Shown one piece after another: positions 39,061-51,935 of a stretch of 64,000 nucleotides of DNA; position 1 is the stretch's first letter; the number at the start of each line of letters is the position of its first letter. Source of the stretch: Stercorarius parasiticus (taxonomy: Eukaryota > Chordata > Aves > Charadriiformes > Stercorariidae); NCBI GenBank assembly GCA_013396915.1, contig VWZL01001284.1, forward strand, positions 1 to 64,000, written 5' to 3'. The notes under the pieces are model-generated. The model searched no databases, was not told where the DNA came from, and was given only the letters and a program-made list of their open reading frames with translations. Both the position numbers and the translations under genes were made by a program.

Positions 39061-40850
39061 TCTCTCTTGTCTAGTAGATGAAACAGTAGGGGTTATGCAG
39101 GCTTTGAGAATTTCAGTGATTAAAACTAGGAGATTGTAAGAGAGGTGGATATTTTCTTAGAGTGTCAAGGGTTCTGCTAGGGCTCTATCAAAGCTGTTTC
39201 ATGCAACTGGGTTATTCTTATGGTTTTTAGGAAGCTAATTACTTACATGATTTCCTTTTATATATTCACCAGATGCTGCATTTTGTGTAATTATCACAGT
39301 CCTTGTTATAAAATATGGTTAACTTCTGTAGGTTCAGGAGTGATCCAAACCCCACCCTCGAGTGACTCTAGGGATTCTCAGAGCTGGTTGTAGGAGTGAG
39401 TTTTGTGTCTTCTTGTTATTGCGTGGTGCCTTGTTTGCCCCTTTGAGTGGTGAATAACAGCAAAGTCCTACACTGTGCAGAAGAGTGGACAGAGGAGACT
39501 AAGGGCCTCATTGCCTGTTGCTGCTTTATTCACCCTGTGTGGTGTTGTAACTGGTGCTCTGGCTCTCTGAGGAACGCAAATGAGGCCAACAATGTTACGT
39601 TGTGATTTTTCTCTCAAATCTGTTGGAAAATTGCTGGAAAAATAAACTGTTAAGGCCAAAATTATCCCTCTTGATAAGCTGTCCTCATTCTGTCCTCCTC
39701 CAGAAGGAACTGAAAACATGCCTGACGCGTGAAGTTTTGTTACTGCTGTTTCACTTATAAATAAAGCCTCCAAATGAATCAAAAGTGCTAAGTACTTAAT
39801 AGGCAAGAGCAAGGCAAGTCCTTTGTCCTTGAGTGCTTACTGCCTGACAAAGGAACGAAAGGTAGAGCATGGGAGCAACACAAAGTTATTCTGGTGCCTA
39901 CAGGTAGCTCTTTGCTCCATGCACCGCTCTGGTTCCCTCAGTGTGACCTCTGGCAGAACACGGTTTTGCCAAGGGTGGGATAAGGAGAGCTGGGACCAAA
40001 CTGAGTGATAATTTTAAGCAGGTGATGCTTTAAATCCACAAGTTTCCTATTCAGATTTTATTTGGAGGGCATGCAGGAAGAATAGAGAAGTGGATGAAAA
40101 AAGTGTATTTCGTTAATGCGCTGCTGTGGAGAAATCTGGGATTTCCAAAATGCCAAGAAGGCATTGTGTGCATCTGTTCTGTACTACAAAAAGATCCTTG
40201 GACTTTTTAAATTGGGAGGACTAAGGTAGTAGCCATGATGTCTTTTTCCATTATTATTCAGAAAGAAGTATATACTCATTTTTATCTTCTAGAAATGTAA
40301 ACAACACACTTGCGCATTTCAAGACTTGGAAAGTGGACAAATATCCACATTTGTGGAAGAGGTGGCATCACGGATCTTTCTTCTGGCACTCTTCGTTCTA
40401 CCAGAGCTGATGCAAGGAGATTTTAATCTATTTCTTTACCGTACCAGAAACTTATCTGAAACTCACATAGTCTTATTTTGTAATTAAATGTTTGAGAACT
40501 ACTGGTATTTATATTTACATATGATTAACTTTTAAAGCACTGTGTACAGGGCTTTTTGCTTTTAAACTAGCCTGGAGTCAATAAATATCTTTACCGATGT
40601 CAATTTGGTCAGCAGCAAAGAGGTAAATAGAAACTAATGACACTCATCAAGCCTGTGGCATGAATGATTTATTGGACACAATCATTTAACACTTTTATAA
40701 AGTCAATACAAGGGAAAGAAACAGGTTTCTTATTATGGTAAACTGTATTTGTACTGTCAGCATGTAGTGATTTATGACAAACCTGTGGCCAGGATTAGGA
40801 TATTATAAATGGGGGAAAACAGAAGGCTCATTAATTTTTTATACCCACAG

Positions 40851-41786
40851 GTAGAAGACATGCAGTGGGCTAATAGACAACACACTCATCCAGCATCTGT
40901 CTGCAGCCTGCCCTGTAAAGCCGGGGAAAGAAAGAAAACCGTGAAGGGGGTGCCCTGCTGCTGGCACTGTGAACGCTGTGAGGGGTACCATTACCAGGTG
41001 GATGAATTCAACTGTGAACTGTGCCCCATCAATAAGAGACCGAACGCCAACCGTACGGATTGCCAGCTTATCCCTATAATCAAACTGGAGTGGCATTCTC
41101 CTTGGGCCATCGTGCCCGTCTTCATAGCTATTCTCGGTATAATTGCCACCACCTTTGTGATTGTGACATTTGTCCGGTACAATGACACACCGATCGTCAG
41201 GGCCTCTGGACGGGAGCTCAGTTATGTGCTCTTGACTGGGATTTTTCTCTGTTACTCCATTACTTTTTTAATGATTGCGACTCCTGATACAGTTGTCTGC
41301 TCGTTTCGAAGGATCTTTTTAGGACTCGGCATGTGTTTCAGCTATGCTGCCTTGCTTACCAAAACAAACAGAATTCACAGAATATTTGAACAAGGTAAAA
41401 AATCTGTCACAGCTCCCAAATTTATTAGTCCAGCTTCCCAGCTGGTGATCACTTTCAGCCTCATATCCATGCAGCTTATTGGAGTCTTCATCTGGTTTGC
41501 TATTGATCCACCACATATCATCGTAGACTATGGAGAGCAGAGGACACTTGAACCAGAAAATGCCAGGGGAGTTCTCAAATGTGACATTTCAGATCTTTCT
41601 CTCATTTGTTCCCTTGGATACAGTATTCTCTTGATGGTCACATGCACTGTTTACGCTATTAAAACAAGAGGGGTTCCAGAGACCTTCAATGAAGCAAAAC
41701 CTATTGGATTTACTATGTACACAACCTGCATAATCTGGTTAGCTTTTATTCCAATCTTTTTTGGTACGGCCCAATCAGCAGAGAAG
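40851..41786 (+). CDS. GRM8: GRM8 large exon: cysteine-rich domain and transmembrane helices 1-6 of metabotropic glutamate receptor 8
   Basis: The exon is 936 bp (312 codons) with no stop or frameshift. It starts VEDMQW after atacccacag and ends GTAQSAEK before gtaagt, phase 0 at both ends. Exon-relative residues 18-71 carry nine cysteines of the cysteine-rich linker that couples ligand binding to the membrane domain. Helices lie at roughly 86-108, 122-142, 150-170, 197-218, 249-270 and 285-303. Cys150 and Cys244 are placed to form the usual helix 3 to extracellular loop 2 disulfide. There is one sequon (NRT, 67-69). Motifs [21 protein letters not shown] and [20 protein letters not shown] are class C GPCR hallmarks, and the linker sequence points to mGluR8. 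The exon ends in extracellular loop 3, so helix 7 and the Homer/calmodulin-type tail must come from later exons outside the window. An in-frame ATG at 40809 lies upstream of the acceptor and is probably not used. Confidence 0.97.
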
Positions 41787-44700
41787 GTAAGTGATGATAA
41801 ATTTACAAATAAAATACTTTCCTTTTTCTATTTTCATCTCGCAATACTTAAAGCACTACAATATATTCACTGTCACAAATGAGAAATTCTGAATGATAAT
41901 TGCAAACAAACTCTCAGAATTCACAGATTATAAAATATATCATTTAAAAGGCAGGTTTCCTATATTTTAACACAAGAAACTGAACGTGATTGTGGTGTGG
42001 CTGACATAACTATGTTGACATTTTCTCAAAACTTCCTTATATGACTGTTTCTTCTAACATTTATTATTACCCTTCAGTGATGCTCTAGCCTGTTACATGA
42101 AGCACTATGAATCTTTGTTATCATCCACAGATCTGGTAGAAAGGGTTGCATTTCAAAAGTGTAAGATCAACTTACATTTGTCAAAAATAATGAAGAAGAA
42201 TGTCTGGGCAGAATGAGAAGAATTACTTTTCTTTCTGGTTGACACATATAATTTTTTTTTTTTAAAAAAAAAGGAATGAAAGAAGTGTATGTAAAATCAT
42301 ATAAAGCGTAATTCACTACTATCTCAGAACAAAAAGATAACATTTTCCTGATCTTTTAATCTGAAATTAAATGTTGCACACTCGGATATCTGTTATTCCT
42401 CGTTCAATTGGCATGGATCTTTCCTGATATCAGTCATGGTGAGCAGTACAAAACAAGTCAGACATTTAACTCTCCTTCTCTCAGTTCTATTTGGAAGGCA
42501 GAGGTAAATGTCAACTGTGTGTGTTTTTATCTAGCTGATAGTGGTGAAAATGACAAGTTACATAGGAAGGAGCAATAATACCAGCATCAATCTTCAAAAC
42601 TACAAATCTGCGAGATTTGGAAAATCTTCAAAATTAGAAATTAAAGTCATCAGTCTTTTGCATAAACTCTTTCCCCTTTTCTTCTAGCAGGTGCTTTTTA
42701 CAATGATTTGAAATATATATTTTAATTTAATTTGAAAAGTCAACATGTGTCCACTTATAATTGTGCAGAGGTTTGACCTGTCTCTGGGTTAGAGGGCACT
42801 CTTGCCTGCAGATTAAAGAACATAGCTTGGTAAAATAACTGCTAATTCAAGCACAGGAATTGTATGGGGGTGAGAGTGTGGCAGAAAAACATTTTCCTCA
42901 CTGAAAACTGAAGTAACAGGCTTGCTGAATTGCATCAGGCTTGATTTCCGTGGCCTTATGTATTGTCAGGGGAAGTGAATACCAAGCTAATGGCATATCA
43001 TAGATACAGTAAGTAAAGATAAAAAATCCTGTTTGATACAGGAGAACGTGTTTAGGTGAATTGTATTTAAATTCTGACTTTTTTATATGTGTAGGCTTAA
43101 GTCAGAAAAATACTTTGTTGTACAAATGTGTGGTACTTTTTGTTTTAACAGGTTGGGCCAGTCAGTTTTATGGCAAGTACCTATAAGAAAAGAAATGTAT
43201 TTCTGAGTATTGAAACACAGAAAGTATCACTTGGCTGGCAACTATGCAGTGAGTTTTGATTTACACCTTCGGTTCACCTTAGCTTGTAGTAAAGGATGAT
43301 TTGGTTTTGACCTCTAAAAGCAAGATTAATGAGCACCTCTTTTGCATTTCTTTCATGAAACCCAATACTGAACACACAAGTTATGCAAAATCACACAGCT
43401 TCTAATACTAACTTTCACTTTTCAGTTGCCTTTTTTTTTTTAATGATTTGTTATTCTTCAGATAGTGACTTTCAGGAAGAAAAAAAATAATTAATATGCT
43501 AATATAGTAGCTCTGTAGTTCAAATAATTCTTTTCACAGTGTTTCTACTTTTTGCTGCAAATAAAAACATGTTCCTACACAGAGTCTTATGGACATCATT
43601 GTAATAGTTCGTGTATTCATACTATTAAATTGATTATCTAAATAGGACAAAAATATATCTTAATGCAGACATATATATATTGTCTGAATAAACTCAAAGC
43701 TGCTTACAGGTTTCTCAGTTAATGTATAACACCAAAAGAAGCATTTTAAAAACAAACTAACACATTATAGAATATCTTATTTGAAACTTGGTATTATGAT
43801 CTTTTTTGAGGATGAAAGAAATGAAAGAGAAAATAAACTTAAACAGACTTTTGTTAGGTGCTTACTCACTTTGTAGTTGATTTTAGAATCCTGAAATTAT
43901 TATTTTTTTTTTTTAATGGCTTGAGTTTGTTCAGAGAGAATGGAGCAGTAAGCTGAGGAACTTAAAATACTGTTTAAAAGCAATGATCCTTTTTTGAAAT
44001 GCTGACAGTAATAAAATGAGCATAGCATTCAGTACAAGCCAGGTGTACTTCCAACTAGCAATTCATTGAACTATTAGCTTTAGACACACTTCTGTTTGAA
44101 TAAAGAGTAATTAAAACTTCTCCAGAATTTTTTGAGGAACTTCTGTTTTCCTAAACATTAGTAGTTCTTACAACAATAGCAGCAGTCATTATGAATCTTT
44201 TGAAAGAGAAGTTGTATTTACTTAATTAACTATTCCTTGAACACAGATCAGGTAGAAAAACTATTGAGAAGCTTTTACTTTTATTTCACTGTCAAAATAT
44301 TTCCACTGATAAACAAAAAAATAGGACCATTAATGCTAAAAACAGGTGACCAGATCCAAAATTCATAGATCGTCATGGAAAGGTTATCTTTACATTTAGT
44401 GGCCTTGGGATCAATTGCCAAAAGTGTAAATTTGCTAAGAGATTCTGGATAAAACCTAGAGGAATACAAGCCTGTACAGTCGGCACAAATCCATAAATTG
44501 AGTGTTGGTGTCCATCAAACTTCAAATATGTGTGATGAAGGGCATGTAAATACGCGTAAGTACTTTTCTGCAGACAGACTGAATCTTGCTGATATGTTCT
44601 TACTGTGAAGCACAGGATGAGAAACTTCTCTCTCTCCACTGCGCATATGAGGAACCTTGAGTCTCTAGCTGGTTAATACAGCTGAGTTAAATGCTTCAAT

Positions 44701-44848
44701 TTGCATGGTGTGACACATCCATAAGAGAAAACATGGTAAAAGTTAAGGTAACTTGACAAGACTCAGTGGGAATATATTGATTTATAGTCTTGACATTTGT
44801 AACATTTTTAACAGTCGTTTATAACAGTTAATGTCTACTCATATATAT

Positions 44849-45020
44849 TCATAGAATCATAGAATTGCCTAGATTGGAAGGGACCTTTCAGATTATCTAG
44901 GCGTCTTTCCAGACACTCTGCCCCAGTCTTGTACCGCTGCAGGGGGTTGTTGTGACCCAGGTGCAGGACCCGGCACTTGGCCTTGTTGAACCTCATACCA
45001 CTGGCCTCAGCCCATCGATA
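44849..45020 (-). mobile_element. Short composite CR1 fragment with an internal deletion
   Basis: The left end carries two copies of catagaat (44850-44865), the reverse complement of the CR1 3' octamer, followed by the CR1 tail attggaagggacctttcaga. After about 44905 the sequence jumps to an internal ORF2 region that includes acccaggtgcaggacccggc and ggccttgttgaacctcatac, which on the minus strand encodes the CKVLHLG-like block. Most of the last kilobase of the element between these two parts is missing. The right end is at about 45020. Confidence 0.8.
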
Positions 45021-46449
45021 CTATTTCAATTTACATGTACGTTTAAAACTAATACAAAATCGAGAAAACTTCTATATAATATTCAAGAAATTAAAATTAA
45101 TCTCTGTCTATGGACAATTAACAAAAGGTTAAAATACCAATCCGAAATAACCTTGCATAACCCAAATTTGGTGGATTTTATGGAACTCCATGTTTATTGT
45201 TTGTCCTTAATCTCAAGCAGCAGAATATAAAACTCCTGTGCTATTAAACATGCCATTTTTAGATTGTCATTTCTACAGATGTTCTGCAAAGAACAATAAG
45301 AGCATTGACTTTAAGTCCTGTATGGGTTTTTTTGTGTCTAATTCCTGATTGTGTCTATTTGTGATCAAGCCTGTTTTGACAGCTGCTGCTTTATGAAACA
45401 AACTTTCTACAAATAGTTAAATTATTCCAGTGCGTCATTGAACTGAATGAAAAATGTATTCCTAAGACATAAAACACCAATTTTCTAACACTTGCGTAAA
45501 TGTCAGTGAGGTGCTTTTGAGGCAAAGGAGTGAAAGTCCGCAAGAATGCATTCTGTGAATATAGCCTTCATCTATGTCATACACGTGTACATGGCAAAAC
45601 ACTGGAAGTATTGGGATCATCCAGAATAGAGATGTCTGAAATGTCATGATGACTGGAATGCCACAGAAAAAAAGACTGAATTTACCTGACTGATTAAAAC
45701 AGATGTTTGATGGACCTCTGGGTAAAATTAAGTTACAACAGCAGACAGCACAAAAACCAGCTGAGGACAGATGGCTGTCTAAAGTACAACACTATTTGAT
45801 AAACTGAACTTTTAAAATTTCCTTCCTTTTACCACTTTTGACAGATTGATGAGTCATGTTCAGTCACAGATAATAAAGACATCATTTATTATATTAACCT
45901 GAAAATACCCTGTTTTGAATGAGAAGATGAATACTGGAAAGGAAAGAGGACCATAGGAAATGCTGAATGATTTCTTCCTTCCCCTCCCACCAGAAGAAAT
46001 TGCAAAGTGTAATAAGGCAGATAAATTTTAATATATTTCTAATTATTCTGACAAGTTTGACCTCTCTTTTCATAACTGCAATAGAAGCGAAACAAGTTGT
46101 GATGTATGGTAGAAATCTTCCCATAAATTATTGTCTGTATGATCTTACTTTTCCATCTGTTTTCATCCTGGATTTACTGATCATGTGGATCTTCAGCTTA
46201 TATCCAGCTGCTTGTTAGTAACATTAAAAAAAGGTAGAAACAATTCTGAGAGTATCCCAATATTAATTTGACTTGTAAACTACTGCTGGAGTTGTCAAGA
46301 GGAGTATATTCAGTTCTCAGTGGGAGGGAGAGGTAGTTCCATCAGTCTAGTAAGGTATGTTCTTTAGCTTAAAAAACAACTACTAGTGAAAATTCAGGTA
46401 GGGAACCCTTATTTCACCCACATTTCTACATAATTTATAAAAATCACCT

Positions 46450-46470
46450 TGTGTGTGTGTGTGTGTGTGT
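46450..46470 (+). repeat. (TG)n microsatellite
   Basis: Ten and a half TG units, uninterrupted. Confidence 0.97.
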
Positions 46471-49400
46471 ATGTTATGAATTCTTGGCTAAATATATTCC
46501 TGTGACTGCAAGAAAACAAAGCATCTTAATGATTCCTCAGACTGTGTTCATGAGGCAGATTGCAATGAGCCTTTTCTTCACCTCGGAGCATTCTCTTCTG
46601 ATCCTGATCATATTCAGAGATCTAGCTCTGCAGGTAGTACATGCAGTACACATCACAGAAAAAAGTCCAGAAAGACAATTTATTATGTTAGAATTTCTTC
46701 CATTTTATGAATAATCTTTGGCTCGATTAAACTAGAACCTTTGGTGCCAACATTGTGCATAGCATGAGGATTAATATGAGGGATATTTCAAACAGTTTCT
46801 AATTTTCATTATTATGGGATCCAAAGTTAGAAGACTGCTGAAGTGATACTTCCCACATTCAGCAGTTTATCATTGTTCAAAACTCAATTTCTGTGCTGTT
46901 GCTGATTTTTTAAGAATCTCTAAAATATGGAAAAGCCTGCAGGATTATAACAAAACTATCAGTACTTGAATTTTTGCATGTTTTGGAACACAGAAGATTA
47001 GATAAAATTCACCAGATCCCTCTCACTGGAAAGTGTATGTTAAGAAAGGAGATTTTGTAATGTTTTCTCATTTCATGCTTTTCCAAATATAAATATTTCA
47101 TGAGCTACATTATTTATAATTTCTTTTTTAATTTCCTAGGATTTGTGACCGAATCCTTAGCAGAAGTTAGGACTTTGTTGTTCTGCTGTAGAAGCAGAGT
47201 GGGAAAAAGATGCAAACAAGACTATGACTGAATTGCAATTTATCGCCCAATCTTCCTGTGCTCCCTTTCCCTCTGTGAGGAAAGTTCCTCACCTTTGCTT
47301 ATCCCTAAGACAGTATATTTCCCTCCAGCTGGTGAAGATATTCGGTGCAGTGCAGGTCACAGACATTGCTGGGTCCACCCATTGGCTGAATAAATAAAGG
47401 TTGCAGCAGCCCCACAAATCTGTTCTTCCCTCTCCAGCCTTCCATAAGCTGGTGCAAGAGGACGAAGGAGTGGTTGTACTTCTGCAGTGTGTCTGCGTAA
47501 ACTGCAAAAGATGCCCCTAATGAGAAACCAGTTAAATGTAGAGATCCTTGTTTCTTTCAAAAGTCACTGTGTGAGAACTTATTCCAAAAGTTGTCTCTTA
47601 GGAAAAAGCTTCCCTGTTCCCACTAGAATCATAAGTGCAAATTATGAAAAAAGCTTATTAGTTAACACATGAGACAAAAAGTATGGATTTGGTGATTTAA
47701 AATATTGTGGGCATTTAGAAAGCTTTTTTCAGTTTCAACCTTTTCGGGTTTAAATTGAATTTTGGAAGCAAAGCAGTTTTGATATTGAAAGAGAACAATT
47801 TCACAACTTTTAAACGGTTTACACTTTCTTACACTGAAAATGTCTGAACTGACAGTTAACTGTATTGCCAGACTTGCATATAAAAAAACATTTATCAAAA
47901 TATTTCTGACCAGCTTTGAGGCCAAGTACTGACTTTCTTAGAAGTTAAACTATACTATAGTGTAATTATCTAAACTGCATTAGATTAACTAAGAAATCAG
48001 AAGGGATTACTCTAGTCAACCAAGTCAGCCACTTGTGCAAAAAGATCTTGAGCTCTTTTCACTTAGATGCTGCTCAGGCTTGTTTGGATAATTTAAGATC
48101 GTAGTATTCTTTGTGGAGTAGACATCTGCTTCCTTGTTTAGCTGCTTTGCTCCAGAAGTAAACAATGAGGAGGGAAAGAGGCAAGGCTCCCAAGTTCTTT
48201 TAAGTTCTTTTGAGGTGAAATGCATCTGCAAAGGTTTGCTGAAACCCCCTTGAACTGAAGAGAAAAAGTCCCTCTGCTTCTGCCTGCTTATGACGTGCAG
48301 GTGTAACCTGTCTACTCAAAGTGCATGAAAGCTAGGGGGAAGATCTCTTTCAGACTGTGCTATCCACTCAATGAAATCTTGTGGAGGGCTGAATGCGGCT
48401 ACTTTTTAAAATTCTAGCCCCTGTTTAGATTTTTTGTTATTCAGCATAGTGTGTACCTGAGTTTCAGCAAGTGTTCTTCTTCCTGAATGAAGGACTTTAC
48501 GCAAAGCTAATGCATACATAATTTTAAAGACTCAGCTTTATTGTTTTAAGATACGCCTACAGTCTTTAGGTTGTAATTTCATTTTTCTGTTTACTTTAAT
48601 ATTAATTAAGCTACTAGCATTTAAAGTATGTACACTGAGCACTGATTTTAATTATAAGGTTATTAGGAGGTATCAGGAGGAGAGAAAATGCTGGTTTCTC
48701 TAAGAAAGAAGTGGATTGTTTAATAAAATATAAAGCCATTTTTTTCAGTTCAGTTTCAGACACTCATGTGTGCACCTGAAGGTTGTATACCCTGTTCTTT
48801 TCTGCATGGTTGCATGTCTGTTCCAGTATGAGCATTGAGCTGGCGTACCTAGTTGTGTACATTGAAGAGATGTGCACCTGTCAGATAACAGAAAACACCA
48901 GCATTTTGCTAGTCTGACATGTTTGCTTCTGGCCTCATGATGAATGATAGCTTCAGGGTCTTTGGGAAAGGAGGAGACAGGAAAGACCTGCCAGAAAAAT
49001 TAAATTAGCCTGTGATCTGCTTACTGCCCTATCCTGGGGAACGTCAGAGAGTTGGTAAGAGGTATACAAAGAAGGAATGCTAGCCAGAGAATTTTAAATA
49101 GGCATTTTTGGCTACTTGCTGGCTTCTGTGATAAGTACCTAATTTTAACTGAGAAGCAGAAACAATTTTGTGAAGCACAGATAGCTAAATGACTCTGCCA
49201 TCTTCATCTAATTTAGAAAAGAATAATCTGTAATCACAGATGACAGTTTGCGAAAGACCACAAATGTTTCACAGAGATAATCTGAGGGGGGGGTGGGGTG
49301 GAAGGCCTTATCTACTGTATTTCTAGAACTCAGATTCACCTGATAAAAATGTTGATCTTTTGGGTCTCGTTTGTTCAGTGCCAAAAATCTTGTCGTCTTC

Positions 49401-50820
49401 AACACGTGCAGGTAGAGAGAAATCCTTCCAGTTGTATTAGATGATCTTTGCACAGTAAGAAAGAGATTGCTTGTTGGCATTAAGATGCTATAAACTGCCA
49501 CAATTGTGTTTCATCCACAAGTGTAACTATGAGATGGGGTCCTCTATGTCATTATTATGCACAGGACAGTATCAGAATTACTGACAGTTTTGCATAAAAA
49601 GAAAAAGTAGATAATACATCTTAGAACTTAATCATGCTGTCAACTGCTTCACGCTCTGATGGTCACGCGCTGACAACTGGTGCCCAGCCACTCTGCATCT
49701 GAAGAGGACCACAAACATTAAGAGCAAGCATATTTCTTTTGACCAATTGCAAACCTCTCTGTATGTGACAAGAATGGATTTGGGGATTCAAGTGATGTAC
49801 ATAAAATGTTGCATCATGGGACCTTATAAAAAAAACTGGACTGAGGCAAATGCAGCTCCTACATCTTGTTTTGTATTCAATACAGTCCATTACTCTGCAT
49901 TCAAAATGAAGGGATATGTAGCAATTTTTGGACTCAGATGCCTAATAAAAAGCTTATCCTCACAGAAGCATATGTGCCTATAAACTTATTCAGTTTTCTA
50001 TTTGAGACTTAAATCTGATCTCAGATTGAGACCAGAGCAGGCTGATGTGTTGCTGACCAATGAATCTTTCAGAGAGTAGCTCCAGTGCTGCCTTGAAGCC
50101 TGACAGTACCCCAATCCTTTCAGACATTGCTTCAAAACAATGAAGTGACTTGCGCTTTATAAAGTCTTAGGTTCCTGGGGCATTGGAAGGGCTGGTTTAA
50201 TTTGGATAAAGCAAAACTAGTGGTAACACAAACTGTATAGAAAATATCTTTAAGCAAATTTATCGCTTACTGAAAATGGAATTGAATATGTTTGTAAATA
50301 TACAGAAAGAGGGATTTTTTTTCAGTTAAGAATATGACAGAACAACATGCTGGGAAAAATATATAGAAAGATAATTGTGACTATCTTTTACACTTTTACT
50401 CTTGTTAAGAAAAATATAAAATCTTTAAATATAACGCTGTTTAGAAATTGGGTTGGAACCCTTTCTGGGATGGTCTTGTGAGACTTCTTGTACTTGTTAG
50501 CTCCTGCCAATTTGGAAGCAGTACAAAAATAGTCTTTGTTGTAGCTTTAACAGTGCTTTTACTTTATTTAAAAGAAGTAAATACATGTGTGAAAGACAGA
50601 AGACAAAAATTAAAGAGGCTTTTAGCTTAGCTTTGAGTAGATATTCAGTTTCTCATATTTCTTATATCCTACTACAATAATTCCACTTTTGCATAGGTTT
50701 CATAACACTATCAAGACTTTGATCTTACAAATATGATAAAATGTTGTGGACTGGTAAATTGCCATGCATAGTCTGAGCCTCAATAATGATGCATGTACAA
50801 GATCATCACATACTACATAT

Positions 50821-51935
50821 CACAGAATCACAGATTGGTAGGGATTGGAAGGGACCTCTGGAGATCATCTAGTCCAACCCCCCTGCCAAAGCAGGTTCAC
50901 CTAGAGCAGGTTGGACAGGAACACATCCAGACAGGTTTTGAATATCTCCAGAGAAGGAGACTCCACAACCTCTCTGGGCAGCCTGTTCCAGTGCTCTGCC
51001 ACCCTCAAAGTAAAGAATTTTTTCCTCATGTTGAGACAGAATTTCCTGTATTTCAGTTTATGCCCATTGCCCTTTGTCCTGTTGCCAGGCACCACTGAAA
51101 AGAGTCTGTCCCCATCCTCTTGACACCTGCCCTTTAGATATTTATAAGCATTGATGAGATCCCCTCAGTCTTTTCCCGGCTAAACAGACCCAGGTCTCTC
51201 AGCAATTCTGCATAGGAGAGATGGTCTCCCATCATCTTTGTAGCCCTCCGCTGGACTCTCTCCAGTAGTTCCTTGTCTTGAACTGAGAAGCCCAGAACTG
51301 GACACAGTACTTCAGATGTGGCCTCATCAGGGCAGAGTAGAGGGGGAGGATGACTCTCAACCTGCTGGCCATGCTCTTTTTAATGCACTCCAGAATACCT
51401 TTGGTCTTCTTGGCCACAAGGGCACATTGCTGGCTCATGATCAACTTCTTGTCCACCAGGACTCCCAGGTCCCTCTCTGCAGAGCTTCTTTTCAGCAGGT
51501 CAACCCCTAATCTGTATTGGTGCATGGGGTTATTCCTCCCTAGGTGCAGGATCCTACATTTACCCTTATTGAACTCCATTAGATTCCTCTCCGCTCAACT
51601 CTCCAGCCTGTCTAAGTCTTGCTGAATGGTAGCACAGCCTTCTGCTGTGTCAGCCACTCCTCCCAGTTTAGTGTCATCGGCAAACTTGCTGAGGGTACAC
51701 TCCGTCCCCTCATCCAGGTCATTGATGAATATGTTGAACAAGCCAGACCCAGTACTGACCCCTGGGGAACACCGCTGTCTACAGGCCTCCAACTAAACTC
51801 TGCGCAGCTGATCACAAACCTCTGACCTCTGCCATTCAGCAAGTTCTCAACCCACATCACTGTCCATTCAACTAACCCACTGTCCCTGAGCTTACCTATG
51901 ACGATATTATGGGAGACAGTGTCAAAATCCACATC
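50821..51935 (-). mobile_element. 5'-truncated CR1 LINE, best preserved copy in the window
   Basis: The element reads right to left. Minus-strand blocks in order are FDTVSHNIVIGKLRDSG (51930-51880), [22 protein letters not shown], the catalytic-motif block [57 protein letters not shown] and [19 protein letters not shown]. The frame shifts several times between these blocks, so the copy is inactive. The 3' end is at 50821 with the octamer-like cacagaatcacag. The 5' end is truncated inside the reverse-transcriptase core. The clear reading and limited decay suggest a comparatively recent insertion, antisense to GRM8. Confidence 0.92.

Larger units (their letters stand above)
18999..40850 (+). 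other. GRM8: GRM8 intron between the flytrap-end exon and the cysteine-rich/7TM exon
   Basis: This 21.9-kb intron is bounded by a consensus gtaagt donor and a pyrimidine-rich cag acceptor, and the flanking exons join in phase 0. It contains CR1 elements at about 21405-22420 (+), 28050-28440 (+, old) and 29230-30375 (-, old), a GC-richer block at about 23066-23540, ancient palindromic repeats at 36637-36852, MIR/L2-like scraps near 33868 and 38930, and small tandem repeats. In the remaining stretches (19000-20900, 24050-28050, 30380-33860, 34000-36630, 36860-38920, 39070-40850) I see no gene, RNA gene or recognisable element beyond those listed separately. Confidence 0.9.

Noticed and set aside
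39468..39812. 114-codon open frame on the - strand
   Set aside because: No family resemblance and no supporting signals; chance frame.
40809..40850. In-frame ATG and 14 codons upstream of the 936-bp exon, beside a TATAAA
   Set aside because: The TATAAA overlaps the ATG, so it cannot serve as its promoter. The acceptor at 40850 explains the exon start.
41808..41813. AATAAA just inside the downstream intron
   Set aside because: Cleavage after it would fall before the in-frame stop at 41880, giving an mRNA without a stop codon. It is most likely a chance AT-rich match.
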